DNA of 64,000 bases from Chitinophaga eiseniae (GTDB taxonomy: Bacteria; Bacteroidota; Bacteroidia; Chitinophagales; Chitinophagaceae). The position numbers and the translations under genes were made by a program. The DNA lies in contig NZ_JABAHZ010000003.1 in assembly GCF_012641265.1 (NCBI RefSeq), positions 248,001-312,000 on the forward strand. The letters run 5' to 3'. The notes beneath the pieces are model-generated. The model saw nothing but the letters and a program-made list of their open reading frames with translations. It had not been told where the DNA came from and made no database searches. Of the stretch, positions 54,406 through 64,000 are shown in pieces. The number at the start of each line of letters is the position of its first letter. The first letter of the stretch is position 1.

Positions 54406-55083
54406 ATGAGAATACGATTGCTATTACCGCTGCTGGGCGCTATTATCAGCCAGGCAAATGCTCAGAAAATACCTGTTAACAAGTACGGACTAGCGGTACT
54501 CAACACCCAACAACAATACGAACAATTGGTAAAAAATGACAGCAATCAACAGCTGGTAAACCTGGAGCATTATATCCCCGGTATCAAAAAAGATATACGG
54601 TATGCCACCACGAATAATTTTACCAAACAACGCCTGTATACCCGGACCGATATCTACCTGCGGCTACCCGCTGCCAAAGCGCTGAAGGCCGTCCAGGAAG
54701 CCTTACGGAAAAAAGGGTATGGGCTATTGATATATGATGCGTATCGCCCCTATCATATAACGGAGGCTATGTTTAAAATAGTACCCAACGACCTGTATGC
54801 CGCCGATCCCCGCAAAGGATCAGGGCACAACCGGGGCGTGGCTGTAGACCTCAGCATGGTAGACCTGAAGACGAATAAGCCCGTGGCGATGCCAACAGAC
54901 TTCGATGATTTTACCTTAAAAGCACATGAAAACTATACGCCTGCCGACCCGGCGGTGGCTGCCCACCGCAAACTACTGCGGGATACCATGAAACAACATG
55001 GATTTAAGGGAAGTTCTACGGAATGGTGGCATTATTACCTGCCCGATTATAAAAAATATCCCCTGATGGATATCTTCTTTTAA
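54406..55083 (+). CDS. D-alanyl-D-alanine dipeptidase
   Basis: VanX/DdpX-type zinc peptidase, 225 residues with a signal peptide (about 1-19). Zinc ligands occur in S-G-H-N-R-G-V-A-V-D near 143-152 and E-W-W-H-Y near 205-209; the arginine of A-Y-R-P is near 113. It hydrolyses D-Ala-D-Ala, here probably for recycling wall peptides in the periplasm. No vanH or vanA ligase is adjacent, so it is not a resistance cluster. It converges with the next gene with two bases between the stops. Confidence 0.93.
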   Translation: MRIRLLLPLLGAIISQANAQKIPVNKYGLAVLNTQQQYEQLVKNDSNQQLVNLEHYIPGIKKDIRYATTNNFTKQRLYTRTDIYLRLPAAKALKAVQEALRKKGYGLLIYDAYRPYHITEAMFKIVPNDLYAADPRKGSGHNRGVAVDLSMVDLKTNKPVAMPTDFDDFTLKAHENYTPADPAVAAHRKLLRDTMKQHGFKGSSTEWWHYYLPDYKKYPLMDIFF

Positions 55084-55085
55084 CA

Positions 55086-55478
55086 TCAACGGATAAAAAC
55101 GGTGTCTATACGGTTGGGCACTCCCTTCCACTTTATATAATAAGTACCGGTAGTACTGGGGGTAAATACGAAATTTTTGGTAACGGACATCGGCTCGGTG
55201 ATGCAGGCAATACAGGTGTTCATAACAGATTCCGCCCCTATAACAATGGTATCCTTATCTTTTGTTAATATAAATTTATTGATGGAATAACAACCGTCGG
55301 GAAACCCACAGGTAACATCGAAAAAGGCGGCGCCTTGTTGTCCTGCTTCTCCCCGGCTGGTACCTATATATCTGACACTGCTGATATTAGCCGTGCCATA
55401 TCTGGAGCAGTTGTCGCTATCTTTTTTACAGGCAGGGAGTACCAGTAATACTGCCAGTAGTATAAACGCTGTTCTCAT
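55086..55478 (-). CDS. small lipoprotein, function unknown
   Basis: 130 residues with a lipoprotein signal (L-V-L-P-A-C near 17). The mature part has several cysteines (near 24, 57, 63, 88 and 91, including a C-I-A-C pair) and a beta-rich ending, I-K-W-K-G-V near 113-118, as in small immunoglobulin-like domains. No named family recognised. Confidence 0.7.
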   Translation of the reverse strand: MRTAFILLAVLLVLPACKKDSDNCSRYGTANISSVRYIGTSRGEAGQQGAAFFDVTCGFPDGCYSINKFILTKDKDTIVIGAESVMNTCIACITEPMSVTKNFVFTPSTTGTYYIKWKGVPNRIDTVFIR

Positions 55479-55525
55479 CGGGTCGTATTATATATCTATA
55501 TAACGTGAACCCGCGTTAAAAGTTA

Positions 55526-55566
55526 CAGGGGTGGCCTGAACGGACATCCCGTTCAGGCCACCCCTG
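55526..55566 (-). terminator. terminator of the leucine operon
   Basis: A perfect 18-bp GC-rich stem (55526-55543 with 55549-55566) lies 19 bases after the leuA stop; on the minus strand it is followed by TAACTTTTAA. Confidence 0.88.
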
Positions 55567-55585
55567 CTCAATCTTATAATATAGC

Positions 55586-57091
55586 TTAGTATATTTTATT
55601 CAGAGCATCTACATAAGCATGCACCGAAGCATTTACAATGTCGGTAGAGATACCGAAACCATAGTACGACATGCCGTTATGTTTCACCCGCATATTTACT
55701 TTACTTACATCTTCGCTACCGCCGCGCATAGACTGGATATTGAATTCGTCCAGTTCAATTTCATCTTTCACTATATTATGGATAGCGTTGATGGTAGCAT
55801 TTACCGGGCCATTACCCGCTGCGCTGGCTTCTCTTTCTTCCCCGTTGATTTTGAGTTTCACGGTCGCCATCGGGCGGAGCGGATCACCGCATACCACCTG
55901 TAACAGGGTTACTTTGATCGCTTTATCGTCGTAATTCTTTTCGTCGCCATCCCCCATGAGCTGTAACAGGTCGGCATCGCTGATTTCCTTTTTAGAATCG
56001 GCCAATACCAGGAAGCGCTGGTATACTTCATCTACGTTTACAATGTCGAGATTGTAGCCCAGACGCTGCAGATGGTGCTTCAGGGCATGCCGTCCACTGC
56101 GGGCAGTGAGGATAATAGAGTTGGAGTTGATACCTACGTCTTCAGGATTCAGGATCTCGTAGTTTTCGCGGTGTTTCAGCACCCCATCCTGGTGAATACC
56201 AGAGCTATGCGCAAATGCGTTACGGCCTACAATCGCTTTATTAGGCTGTACCGGCATGTGCATCATGGTTTCTACCAGGTTACTGATTTCATAGATACCT
56301 TTTGAGTTGATGTTGGTATGATATCCCAGCGCATGGTGCGTTTTCAGGATCATGGCTACTTCTTCGAGGGAAGTATTACCGGCACGTTCGCCGATACCAT
56401 TGATGGTACATTCTACCTGGCGGGCGCCATTCATTACACCGGCAATGGTATTGGCAGTGGCCAGTCCCAGGTCATTGTGGCAGTGTACGGAGATAATCGC
56501 TTTATCGATATTGGATACGTGATCTACCAGGTATTTGATTTTAGCGCCGTATTGATCCGGGAGGCAGTACCCGTTGGTATCGGGGATATTTACGGTGGTA
56601 GCACCTGCGGCAATTACCGCCTCAATCATACGGGCCAGGTATTCGTTGTCGGCGCGGCCGGCATCTTCTGCATAAAATTCCACATCATCGGTAAACTTGC
56701 GGGCATACTTCACAGCGGCTACCGCACGTTCCAGGATTTCGTCCCGGGTGCTGTTGAATTTATACTTGATGTGCATATCGGAAGAACCGATACCGGTGTG
56801 GATACGTCCGCGTTTAGCAAAACGTAACGCATCGGCGGCGGCATCAATATCTTTGGTATTGGCGCGGGTAAGTGCGCAGATAACGGGTTCCGATACTGCT
56901 TTGGATATTTCTACTACGCTCTGGAAATCGCCAGGGCTGGAAATAGGGAAACCGGCTTCGATAATATCTACGCCTAAAGCTTCCAGTTTTTTCGCTACTT
57001 CAATTTTTTCTACAGTTGTCAGCTGACAGCCAGGGACTTGTTCTCCATCACGCAAGGTGGTATCAAAGACGTATACACGATTTTTATCCAT
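55586..57091 (-). CDS. leuA: 2-isopropylmalate synthase
   Basis: Condenses acetyl-CoA with 2-ketoisovalerate, the committed step of leucine synthesis. 501 residues. The catalytic TIM barrel (about 1-270) has [12 protein letters not shown] near 10-21, the metal site H-C-H-N-D near 201-205 and NGIGERAGN near 232-240. The C-terminal allosteric domain (about 390-501) is present, so feedback inhibition by leucine is expected. It is the last gene of the operon. Confidence 0.97.
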   Translation of the reverse strand: MDKNRVYVFDTTLRDGEQVPGCQLTTVEKIEVAKKLEALGVDIIEAGFPISSPGDFQSVVEISKAVSEPVICALTRANTKDIDAAADALRFAKRGRIHTGIGSSDMHIKYKFNSTRDEILERAVAAVKYARKFTDDVEFYAEDAGRADNEYLARMIEAVIAAGATTVNIPDTNGYCLPDQYGAKIKYLVDHVSNIDKAIISVHCHNDLGLATANTIAGVMNGARQVECTINGIGERAGNTSLEEVAMILKTHHALGYHTNINSKGIYEISNLVETMMHMPVQPNKAIVGRNAFAHSSGIHQDGVLKHRENYEILNPEDVGINSNSIILTARSGRHALKHHLQRLGYNLDIVNVDEVYQRFLVLADSKKEISDADLLQLMGDGDEKNYDDKAIKVTLLQVVCGDPLRPMATVKLKINGEEREASAAGNGPVNATINAIHNIVKDEIELDEFNIQSMRGGSEDVSKVNMRVKHNGMSYYGFGISTDIVNASVHAYVDALNKIY

Positions 57092-57118
57092 GATAGGTGT
57101 AATAATTTTATTGAATGA

Positions 57119-58198
57119 TTAATTCAGATTCTCTAATACTTTGGCGCCCATTGCATCGGTGCCCATGATACAATCGTTAACGGTATGTTTGTTGGCAATA
57201 TCCATTGTTCTGAAACCTTGTCTGAGTGTAGCTTCTACCGCTTTAATCACCCGTTGTGATTCGGTTTTCAGTCCAAAGGAAATATCCAGCAGCAGGGCAG
57301 CAGACAGAATAGATGCCAGCGGGTTAGCAATCCCTTTACCGGCAATATCATGTGCAGAACCATGGATAGGCTCGTAAAAGCCGGTGCTGTCACCTACGGA
57401 AGCAGATGCCAGCATTCCCATGGAACCGGCTATCTGCGACGCTTCATCTGTGAGGATATCACCAAACAGGTTACCGGTTACCACTACATCAAAGCGCTTA
57501 GGATCCTTGATCAGTTGCATAGCTGCATTATCAATAAACATGTGTTCTGTTTCCACATCCGGATATTCCTTGGCCACTTCTTGTACTACTTCTCTCCAGA
57601 GGCGGCTGGCTTCCAGTACGTTTGCTTTATCTACGGAGCAGAGCTTTTTACGGCGGGTACGGGCAGCTTCATATGCTTTGCGGGCAATACGCTCTACTTC
57701 GTAACGATGATAGATCATCAGATCGGAAGCGGTATTACGGTCGGCAGTCCTGATCTTTTCTCCAAAATATACATCCCCGGTCAGTTCCCGGAAGAAGAGA
57801 ATATCTGCTCCACGCAGAATTTCCGGCTTAATGCTGGAAGCTTCTAACAGTTCATCAAATAACTTTATCGGGCGAAGATTAGCATATAATCCCAGTTCTT
57901 TCCTGATTTTCAGCAATCCCTGTTCTGGTCTTACTTTCAGTGTAGGATCGTTGTCGTATTTGGCATGACCGATAGCCCCGAAGAGGATGGCATCTGAACG
58001 CCTGGCCTTTTCCAGCGTTTCGTCGGGAAGCGGGTTACCGGTAGCTTCAATCGCTACGTGTCCCATGATCCCTTCTTCGAAAGTGAAAGTGTGATGATAG
58101 TTTTGTGCAATTGCCATCAGCACTTTCTGTCCCCATGCCGTCACTTCCTGTCCGATCCCATCACCGGGTATTACTAATATTTTCTTCTCAACGCCCAT
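57119..58198 (-). CDS. leuB: 3-isopropylmalate dehydrogenase
   Basis: Oxidative decarboxylation of 3-isopropylmalate to ketoisocaproate precursor with NAD. 359 residues. The start ILVIPGDGIGQEV near 7-19, RELTGDVYFG near 138-147, and the signature stretch NLFGDILTDEASQIAGSMG near 243-261 are all present. Sits between leuD (43 bases) and leuA (27 bases). Confidence 0.97.
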   Translation of the reverse strand: MGVEKKILVIPGDGIGQEVTAWGQKVLMAIAQNYHHTFTFEEGIMGHVAIEATGNPLPDETLEKARRSDAILFGAIGHAKYDNDPTLKVRPEQGLLKIRKELGLYANLRPIKLFDELLEASSIKPEILRGADILFFRELTGDVYFGEKIRTADRNTASDLMIYHRYEVERIARKAYEAARTRRKKLCSVDKANVLEASRLWREVVQEVAKEYPDVETEHMFIDNAAMQLIKDPKRFDVVVTGNLFGDILTDEASQIAGSMGMLASASVGDSTGFYEPIHGSAHDIAGKGIANPLASILSAALLLDISFGLKTESQRVIKAVEATLRQGFRTMDIANKHTVNDCIMGTDAMGAKVLENLN

Positions 58199-58241
58199 AA
58201 AGCTTTATTTAGTTAGCTGTTTTTTCGTTAGTATTTAACGG

Positions 58242-58841
58242 TTAGAAATTAAATGGTCTGGTGGTTTCGTATTGTTCGACTTCCTTGCGGAGACTGAGCA
58301 GGTAATCGATATCATCGTAACCGTTCATTAAACAGGTTTTCTTGTACTGGTTAATGTCGAAACTTTCTTTTTCGCCGGTAGCCACAATGCGGATAAACTG
58401 ATTTTCGAGATCTACTTCCAGCGCTGCTTTTGGATTGGCGGAAATGGCTTCAAATATTTTGTCGAGAAAAGCATCTGTTACCTGGATGGGCAGGATGAAG
58501 TTGTTGAGGGCGTTATTTTTGAAGATGTCTGCAAAAAAGCTGCTCACTACTACTTTAAAACCTGCATCGGCAATAGCCCAGGCTGCGTGTTCGCGGGAAG
58601 ATCCACATCCGAAATTCTTTCCTGCTACCAGGATTTTACCGCTGTAGAGCGGGTTGTTCATGACAAAGTCGGCCTTAGGTGTGTTGTCGGCTTCGTAACG
58701 CCAGTCGCGGAACAGATTTTCCCCGAAGCCTTCCCGGGTGGTAGCCTTCAGGAATCGTGCCGGGATGATCTGGTCGGTATCTATATTCTCGATTGGTACA
58801 GGTACCGCAGATGAAACGAGATGTTGGAATATTTTACTCAT
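58242..58841 (-). CDS. leuD: 3-isopropylmalate dehydratase small subunit
   Basis: Swivelling subunit of isopropylmalate isomerase. 199 residues with [12 protein letters not shown] near 19-30 and the substrate loop [12 protein letters not shown] near 77-88. It lies downstream of a methyltransferase gene that separates it from leuC, an unusual order. Confidence 0.97.
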   Translation of the reverse strand: MSKIFQHLVSSAVPVPIENIDTDQIIPARFLKATTREGFGENLFRDWRYEADNTPKADFVMNNPLYSGKILVAGKNFGCGSSREHAAWAIADAGFKVVVSSFFADIFKNNALNNFILPIQVTDAFLDKIFEAISANPKAALEVDLENQFIRIVATGEKESFDINQYKKTCLMNGYDDIDYLLSLRKEVEQYETTRPFNF

Positions 58842-58856
58842 GGTGAATATTACATT

Positions 58857-59609
58857 TTAAATTTTTGTGGCAGCCACCCGTAAGCGGACGTAATCAGCAT
58901 ACAGCGCGCCTTCTTTCATCAGTTGCGCCGCTACTTCCTGCTGCACTTGTGCCAGTATGGCCATTTTATCGGTTTCCGGTACGGTGGCGAAGAAATGTTG
59001 CCCGAACATTTCGAGCCAATCGCTGATCCCCGTTTCGGGGTTTACCAGTTTGGAAGGACGATCAAAGAAATGTACGCGGTCTACCCGGAACCCGGCCTTT
59101 TCCAGCAGGGTAGTATATTCTGCCGGGGAAGGAAAGTACCAGAAGGGCGCATAGCTATATCCTCTTTGCTGCATAGCCTTTTCCAGGGCGGTAAGTATGG
59201 ACTGTACGTTACCCTTACCTCCCATTTCAATCGCCAGGCGGCCACCTTTTTTCAGCTGGGCGTACATACGGGCAATCGCTTTCTCTTTTTCCCGCACCCA
59301 ATGCAGGGTGGCATTGGAAAAGATACCATCGAACACTGTTGATAGCACGAAAGTGGTGGCATCGGCTACTTCAAAGTGGATGTCCGGGAAATGCGCGCGG
59401 GCGCTTTGAATCATGGCGGCGGAGGCATCTATGCCCGTTACGTCCGCGCCGGATTGTGCCAGTTGTGCCGTCAGTTCGCCGGTACCGCAGCCCAGGTCCA
59501 GGATTTGTTCCCCAGCCTGTGGTTGCAGCCAGTCGATCAGACTGTTGCCATATTCAAATACAAAGGCGTGTTTCTCCTTGTATAACTCAGCGTTCCATTG
59601 ATCAGCCAT
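58857..59609 (-). CDS. class I methyltransferase within the leu operon (trans-aconitate/isopropylmalate type)
   Basis: 250-residue SAM-dependent methyltransferase. SAM motif I, LDLGCGTGELTAQL, is near 38-51, the acidic V-T-G-I-D-A-S near 56-62 and N-A-T-L-H-W near 98-103. The W-N-A-x-x-Y start and the later Y-F-P-S-P-A-E-Y resemble trans-aconitate methyltransferases (Tam/Tmt1). Yeast Tmt1 also methylates 3-isopropylmalate, so a position between leuC and leuD, with 11- and 15-base gaps, suggests a substrate made by this isomerase family (inference). A general methyltransferase remains possible. Confidence 0.8.
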   Translation of the reverse strand: MADQWNAELYKEKHAFVFEYGNSLIDWLQPQAGEQILDLGCGTGELTAQLAQSGADVTGIDASAAMIQSARAHFPDIHFEVADATTFVLSTVFDGIFSNATLHWVREKEKAIARMYAQLKKGGRLAIEMGGKGNVQSILTALEKAMQQRGYSYAPFWYFPSPAEYTTLLEKAGFRVDRVHFFDRPSKLVNPETGISDWLEMFGQHFFATVPETDKMAILAQVQQEVAAQLMKEGALYADYVRLRVAATKI

Positions 59610-59620
59610 CGTTGTTGCTT

Positions 59621-61018
59621 TTATAATAATTCCCTTACGTCTGCTACTTTACCGGTAATGGCTGCTGCTGCTGCGGTGAGCGGGCTGGCCAGGAAGGTAC
59701 GGGCATTAGGACCCTGGCGACCTTCGAAGTTACGGTTGGAAGTAGAGATGCAATACATACCGGCAGGCACTTTATCCTCATTCATGGCCAGGCAGGCGGA
59801 ACATCCGGGTTCACGCAGCTGGAAGCCAGCCTCCGCAAAGATCTTGTCGATGCCTTCTTCTTTTGCCTGTGCTTCCACCTGTTTGGAGCCGGGTACAATC
59901 CATACCACCACGTCATCGGCTTTGTGCTTGCCCTTCACGAAATCGGCCACCAGCCGCAGGTCTTCGATGCGGGAGTTGGTGCAGCTGCCGATGAATACAT
60001 AGTCTACTTTTTTACCCAGCAGTTCAGCACCGGGTTGCAGGTCCATGTATTCGAGGGATTTTTTGAAAGAAGGTCTTTCCTTTTCTTCCAGTTGTTCCAG
60101 GGCGGGGATATGCCGGGTAACGCCCATGCCCATACCTGGATTGGTACCGTAGGTAATCTGCGGTTCTATATCGGCGGCGTCGAAGGTAAGTACCTTGTCG
60201 AAAGTGGCATCTGCATCGGAGTACAGGGTTTTCCAATATTCCAGGGCTTTGTCCCAGTCGGCGCCTTTGGGAGCAAACTCCCTGCCTTTGATATAATCGA
60301 ACGTGGTGCTGTCCGGGGCAATGAGTCCGCCGCGCGCTCCCATCTCAATACTCATATTACAGATGGTCATACGGGCTTCCATGCTCAGGTTGCGGATAGC
60401 TTCCCCGGCATATTCCACAAAGTAGCCGGTAGCACCGGAAGCGGATATTTTGGAGATGATATAGAGAATGATGTCTTTAGAAAGTACGCCCTTGCCCAGC
60501 TGTCCGTTCACTTCAATCTTCATGCGCTTAGGCTTGTATTGCAGGATGCACTGGGTGGCCAGTACCTGCTCTACTTCGGAGGTGCCAATGCCGAAGGCTA
60601 CGGCGCCAAAAGCACCATGGGTGCTGGTGTGGCTGTCGCCGCATACGATGGTCATACCCGGCAGGGTGATGCCCAGTTCGGGACCTATCACGTGTACAAT
60701 ACCCTGGTAGCGGTGACCTAAGCCATACAGCTCTACGCCATATTCGCTGGTATTTTTGGTCAGCATTTCCACCTGGTAGCGGCTCAATGCCTCTTTGATG
60801 GGCTGATCCTGGTGTAAGGTAGGTACGTTGTGGTCGGCGGTGGCCCTGGTTTTGGCCGGACGAAATACCGGAATACCACGCTTACGTAATCCATCAAATG
60901 CCTGGGGGCTGGTTACCTCGTGGATAAAGTGTGTATTGATGTACACGGCATCGGGATGCCCCGGCTTGCTCATCACAATGTGACTGTCCCAGATTTTATC
61001 AAATAACGTTTTTCCCAT
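59621..61018 (-). CDS. leuC: 3-isopropylmalate dehydratase large subunit
   Basis: Catalytic [4Fe-4S] subunit of isopropylmalate isomerase. 465 residues. Cluster cysteines lie in GSCTNSR near 344 and in C-S-A-C-L-A near 404; [13 protein letters not shown] near 128-140 is the substrate region. First gene of the leucine operon, divergent from the gene at 61171 with 152 bases between. I see no leucine-rich leader peptide or T-box in that gap. Confidence 0.97.
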   Translation of the reverse strand: MGKTLFDKIWDSHIVMSKPGHPDAVYINTHFIHEVTSPQAFDGLRKRGIPVFRPAKTRATADHNVPTLHQDQPIKEALSRYQVEMLTKNTSEYGVELYGLGHRYQGIVHVIGPELGITLPGMTIVCGDSHTSTHGAFGAVAFGIGTSEVEQVLATQCILQYKPKRMKIEVNGQLGKGVLSKDIILYIISKISASGATGYFVEYAGEAIRNLSMEARMTICNMSIEMGARGGLIAPDSTTFDYIKGREFAPKGADWDKALEYWKTLYSDADATFDKVLTFDAADIEPQITYGTNPGMGMGVTRHIPALEQLEEKERPSFKKSLEYMDLQPGAELLGKKVDYVFIGSCTNSRIEDLRLVADFVKGKHKADDVVVWIVPGSKQVEAQAKEEGIDKIFAEAGFQLREPGCSACLAMNEDKVPAGMYCISTSNRNFEGRQGPNARTFLASPLTAAAAAITGKVADVRELL

Positions 61019-61170
61019 CCTTTTGCTTCCTTTTAGAATTGTTTATACCTTCAAATCTAATGGTCATTAATAAATGCCATATTGCTAAATTTGCTTTAAT
61101 TACAACCTTTAACAGCACTTGATATACATTAAAACATTGTTTATCAGTCACTTACAAGATTTTAATAACG

Positions 61171-62724
61171 ATGCCCAACAGTCAAAGTGATGCCTTATTC
61201 ATATTAATAAAAACACTCACAAAAGCCGAAAAACGTAGTTTTCAGCTGGCGTTCAATAAAAACAATACCAAGGAAGACGTCTTATTCATCCAACTTTTTA
61301 CCACGTTGGACAAAATGAAGGAATATGACGAGGAGCAGATACTGAAGAAAATTACCGACATCAAGAAACAGCAGTTGTCCAATGTAAAGGCACATCTTTA
61401 CAAACACCTGTTATCCAGTTTAAGACAGTTATACAAGCAGAAAGATCCGCTGATCGACCTCCGGGAGCAGCTGGACCATGCGCGGGTGCTGTACAACAAA
61501 GGGTTGTATAACCAGAGCCTGAAAATACTATCCAAAGCCAAGTCCATGGCCATGGAGCAGGAAGAAGTTATGCTGACGTACGAAATTGTGGAGTTTGAAA
61601 AACTGATTGAATCACGCCACATCACCCGCAGCCTGGAAAACCGGGCGGAAGTGCTCAGCAGCGAGTCCCGGCAGATAGAGCAACAGCTCACCAATATCAG
61701 CCGCCTTTCCACCTTGTCGCTCCGCATGTATGGACTATACCTCAAACTCGGCCATGCCCGCAATGAACGGGACGGGGAAATGGTGAAATCCTTTTTTGAA
61801 AGCCAGTTGCCGGCCCTTCAGCATGCACATATGAGCTTTTACGAAAAAGTGTACATGTACCAGGCCTCCAGCTGGTATTACTATATCCTGCAGGATTTCC
61901 TGATGTATTACCGCTATACCCAGAAATGGGTGGACCTGTTCCGGAAATACCCTTCCCTGCAGCAAACCGATATGGACCTGTACATCAAGGCGCAGCATAA
62001 CCTGCTCACCGCCCATTTTTATACTTCCAATTTCGAAAAATTCAAAGCGGCCTTGCAGGACCTGGAAGATTTTATACAGGCCAACCAGGATAATTTTCAT
62101 GAGAATACCCGCACCTCTGCTTTCGTATACCTGTATACCGCCAAAATTAACCGTTACTTCCTGGAAGGCACGTTCAGCCAGGGTTTAGCGATGGTGCCGG
62201 AACTGGAAACAGAGATCAGTAAACATACGCTGAAAATAGACCAGCACCGGGTGTTGGTATTTTACTATAAGATAGCCTGTTTGTACTTTGGTAGCGGAGA
62301 TAACAGCAAAGCCATTGTTTATCTCAATAAAATCATTAACCTGAAGATAGGTAACCTGCGGGCCGATATCCAATGCTTCGCCCGTATCCTGCACCTGATC
62401 GCACATTACGAGCTGGAAAACTACAGCCTGGTAGAATACCTGATTAAATCGGTGTATCACTTCATTTCCAAACACAAAGACCTTGGACTGGTGATGGAAG
62501 AAATTATGAAGTTCCTGCGCCGGTATATCTATGCCAATCCTAAAGCGTTGCGCAATGCCTTTGCCGACCTGAAAGACAGGCTGGAACAGATTTCACAGGA
62601 TCCGTATGAACGCCGTTCCTTCCTGTACCTGGATATAATTTCCTGGCTGGAAAGTAAAATTGAAGGCATCCCAGTACAGGAAGTTATTCACCGCAAGTTT
62701 GTGAATAAAGAGAAACGCATATAA
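61171..62724 (+). CDS. helical repeat protein, function unknown
   Basis: 517 residues, no signal peptide or membrane segment. It is almost entirely alpha-helical, with TPR-like spacing (LYNKGLYNQSLKILSKA near 108-124; YFGSGDNSKAIVYLNKI near 371-387). The N-terminal 80 residues (LIKTLTKAEKRSFQLAF) are basic. Similar long cytoplasmic helical proteins are common in Chitinophagaceae (recollection, unverified), role unknown. It overlaps nothing and is directly followed by the oxidoreductase gene, so the two may be co-transcribed. Confidence 0.75.
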   Translation: MPNSQSDALFILIKTLTKAEKRSFQLAFNKNNTKEDVLFIQLFTTLDKMKEYDEEQILKKITDIKKQQLSNVKAHLYKHLLSSLRQLYKQKDPLIDLREQLDHARVLYNKGLYNQSLKILSKAKSMAMEQEEVMLTYEIVEFEKLIESRHITRSLENRAEVLSSESRQIEQQLTNISRLSTLSLRMYGLYLKLGHARNERDGEMVKSFFESQLPALQHAHMSFYEKVYMYQASSWYYYILQDFLMYYRYTQKWVDLFRKYPSLQQTDMDLYIKAQHNLLTAHFYTSNFEKFKAALQDLEDFIQANQDNFHENTRTSAFVYLYTAKINRYFLEGTFSQGLAMVPELETEISKHTLKIDQHRVLVFYYKIACLYFGSGDNSKAIVYLNKIINLKIGNLRADIQCFARILHLIAHYELENYSLVEYLIKSVYHFISKHKDLGLVMEEIMKFLRRYIYANPKALRNAFADLKDRLEQISQDPYERRSFLYLDIISWLESKIEGIPVQEVIHRKFVNKEKRI

Positions 62725-62757
62725 ATGTATATATTCGTCGGCCAAAATGATGAGCAT

Positions 62758-63321
62758 ATGTCTGACGAAAAACACTACCACTTTGTAGCCATCTCCGGCA
62801 GTTTACGCAAGGGTTCCTACAACACGATGGCCTTAAAAGCCCTGCAGCAGCTGGCGCCCTCGCACATTCACATTGAGCAGGTACATTACGATAATATCCC
62901 GCTGTATAATGCCGATCTGCACACCGAGCAATTACCGGAACAGGTGGTACCCCTGGTAAAGAAAATAAAAGAGTCGGATGGGGTGATCATTGTATCGCCT
63001 GAATACAACTACTCCGTTCCCGGGGCGTTGAAAAATGCGATAGATGTGGTTTCCCGGCATCCTGACAAACCCTTCAGTGAAAAAGCGGTGGCGATTATGG
63101 GTGCTTCACAGGGACAAATCGGTACGGCCCGCATGCAGTATCACCTGCGCCAGGTAATGGTATTCCTCAATGCCTATATTATCAACAAACCGGAAATTAT
63201 GATTGCGCATGCGCAGCATAAATTTGACGAGGCCGGTAATTTAACCGATGAATTCCTCATCAAACAATTCCCGTTGTTACTGGAGTCGCTGGCTAAGCTG
63301 AGCGATAAGATGAAGTCATGA
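62758..63321 (+). CDS. NADPH-dependent FMN reductase
   Basis: 187-residue flavodoxin-fold reductase. The phosphate-binding loop G-S-L-R-K-G-S-Y-N near 14-22 and the stretch SPEYNYSVPGALKNAID near 81-97 are diagnostic; G-A-S-Q-G-Q-I-G-T near 119-127 completes the FMN site. Members reduce quinones, azo compounds or chromate. The ATG at 62758 is preferred; an ATG at 62725, right at the previous stop, would add eleven residues. Confidence 0.9.
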   Translation: MSDEKHYHFVAISGSLRKGSYNTMALKALQQLAPSHIHIEQVHYDNIPLYNADLHTEQLPEQVVPLVKKIKESDGVIIVSPEYNYSVPGALKNAIDVVSRHPDKPFSEKAVAIMGASQGQIGTARMQYHLRQVMVFLNAYIINKPEIMIAHAQHKFDEAGNLTDEFLIKQFPLLLESLAKLSDKMKS

Positions 63322-64000
63322 TTCCGGTGGAATATAAGGCTCGTACGAACGATACTTTTTAAAGAAAATGATGGCCGATGCTGCCTGTAACAACAGGATA
63401 GCCGGCCATTCATAATGTCCGAGGATCATGAACAATACGATAAAGGAAGTGAGCATAGTATATCTCACATGAATTTCCGGGTTCATTTTTGGAAAATATA
63501 GCAGGCAGCGGAATAAAATGAGTAACGACAGTGCCGTACAAAAAACGGTGATAAGCCCTCCTACGGGTGTTTTCGTATAGCCGTTTACCGTAATCATTAC
63601 CATTTCTGGTAAAAACATAATCACGTATACACCCATGAGCCGGGTGTAATGGCTGACCAGGCGTATGGGCAGGTTTTCCATGAAGTTGAGATACGTATCG
63701 TCAAACGCACGATGATGCACCATCAGCTGCATATGAATCATTACGCTTACCATCACGCCTATCTGCAATCCACGCAGATCAAAATATTCCCCTCTCTCCA
63801 TAATCAGGAAAGTAAGCCATAGTACGCCGGCAGAAAACAATTTAGTGCTGACAATGCGGCGCGGGAAATTGGTCAACAGTTCATAGAGGAAAAACAGTAC
63901 CGGTGGTTTGGTAAAGTGCCGGTTGAGCCAGCGTTGCAGGTGGCCGGTAAAAAAGAGGACATCCGGTTGCGCCAGTTTCCGCTCATATAACCTCAACGGC
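63316..64000 (-). CDS. multi-pass membrane protein, 5' end beyond the window
   Basis: At least 228 residues, open to the window edge; the first in-window start-like codon is TTG at 63996 and the frame continues upstream, so the N-terminus is missing. Hydrophobic segments lie near residues 53-67, 79-95, 117-135, 142-165 and 180-212. The pattern resembles the permease half of an ABC exporter, but nothing diagnostic is visible. It overlaps the FMN reductase gene tail-to-tail by six bases. Confidence 0.7.
   Translation of the reverse strand, partial: PLRLYERKLAQPDVLFFTGHLQRWLNRHFTKPPVLFFLYELLTNFPRRIVSTKLFSAGVLWLTFLIMERGEYFDLRGLQIGVMVSVMIHMQLMVHHRAFDDTYLNFMENLPIRLVSHYTRLMGVYVIMFLPEMVMITVNGYTKTPVGGLITVFCTALSLLILFRCLLYFPKMNPEIHVRYTMLTSFIVLFMILGHYEWPAILLLQAASAIIFFKKYRSYEPYIPPES

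Noticed and set aside
54406..55083. Vancomycin-resistance cluster around the VanX-like gene
   Set aside because: No vanA/vanH ligase or dehydrogenase and no two-component system are nearby; wall-peptide recycling is the simpler role.
59924..60721. Long plus-strand frame opposite leuC
   Set aside because: leuC is intact with all cluster cysteines on the other strand; the plus frame is glycine-rich shadow sequence.

Overview
The window looks like chromosome of a Bacteroidota bacterium, most likely a Chitinophaga-like member of the Chitinophagaceae (inference; no marker RNA gene is present). The support is a -7 promoter element of the form TAnnTTTG in front of many genes, almost no Shine-Dalgarno sequences, and lineage-typical families: DUF5683 behind parAB, DUF4421, DUF4954, the SDR-type threonine dehydrogenase, MbnP-like proteins and PorT-like barrels. 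Most of the window is housekeeping and catabolic DNA. I see no transposase, prophage, CRISPR array, rRNA or tRNA.

Layout. 1-8.1 kb: ahcY, pdxJ, lon, two outer-membrane barrel proteins and a membrane-anchored metallophosphoesterase. 8.1-12.5 kb: a 450-base gap holding a good promoter and a run of hairpins, then a UPF0173 hydrolase, parA-parB-DUF5683 and dapB. 12.6-16.3 kb: an Rrf2 regulator followed by the sulfate-activation genes cysH-cysD-cysN. 16.3-27.1 kb: threonine dehydrogenase, kdsA, aconitase, an HD hydrolase/LOG pair, a DUF4421 protein, a YfcE-type phosphodiesterase, purU and a CHAD protein. 27.1-33.2 kb: a full histidine-utilisation operon, marR-hutH-hutU-hutI-hutG, with twin palindromic operators at its promoter. 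33.3-44.1 kb: SET-domain protein, bestrophin, mgtE, histidine phosphatase lipoprotein, S9 peptidase, glmS, DUF4954 and tag. 44.2-46.4 kb: an AT-rich accessory islet on the minus strand holding a NADAR protein, a helix-turn-helix protein and a 110-residue protein of unknown function behind a double palindromic operator. 46.6-48.4 kb: a di-heme MauG/MbnH-like enzyme with an MbnP-like partner. 48.4-54.3 kb: an L-fucose oxidation operon. 54.4-61.0 kb: vanX, a small lipoprotein and the leucine operon leuC-methyltransferase-leuD-leuB-leuA. 61.2-64 kb: a TPR-like protein, an FMN reductase and a 5'-truncated membrane protein.

How the parts work together. The cys genes convert sulfate to APS and then to sulfite. 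The hut genes degrade histidine to glutamate and formamide. The fucose genes take L-fucose through lactone, acid and ketodeoxy acid towards pyruvate and lactate, but no fuconate dehydratase is visible. The leu genes make the leucine precursor from ketoisovalerate; they enclose a methyltransferase resembling trans-aconitate/isopropylmalate methyltransferases.

Most interesting points: (1) a dispersed family of long palindromic elements (four copies, one with perfect 36-bp arms) placed right after stop codons; (2) the NADAR/HTH/small-protein islet with its twin operator; (3) the MbnP/MbnH-like pair, whose start codon lies inside an upstream terminator; (4) the methyltransferase inside the leu operon; (5) the twin MarR operators; (6) the structured leader upstream of the UPF0173 gene.
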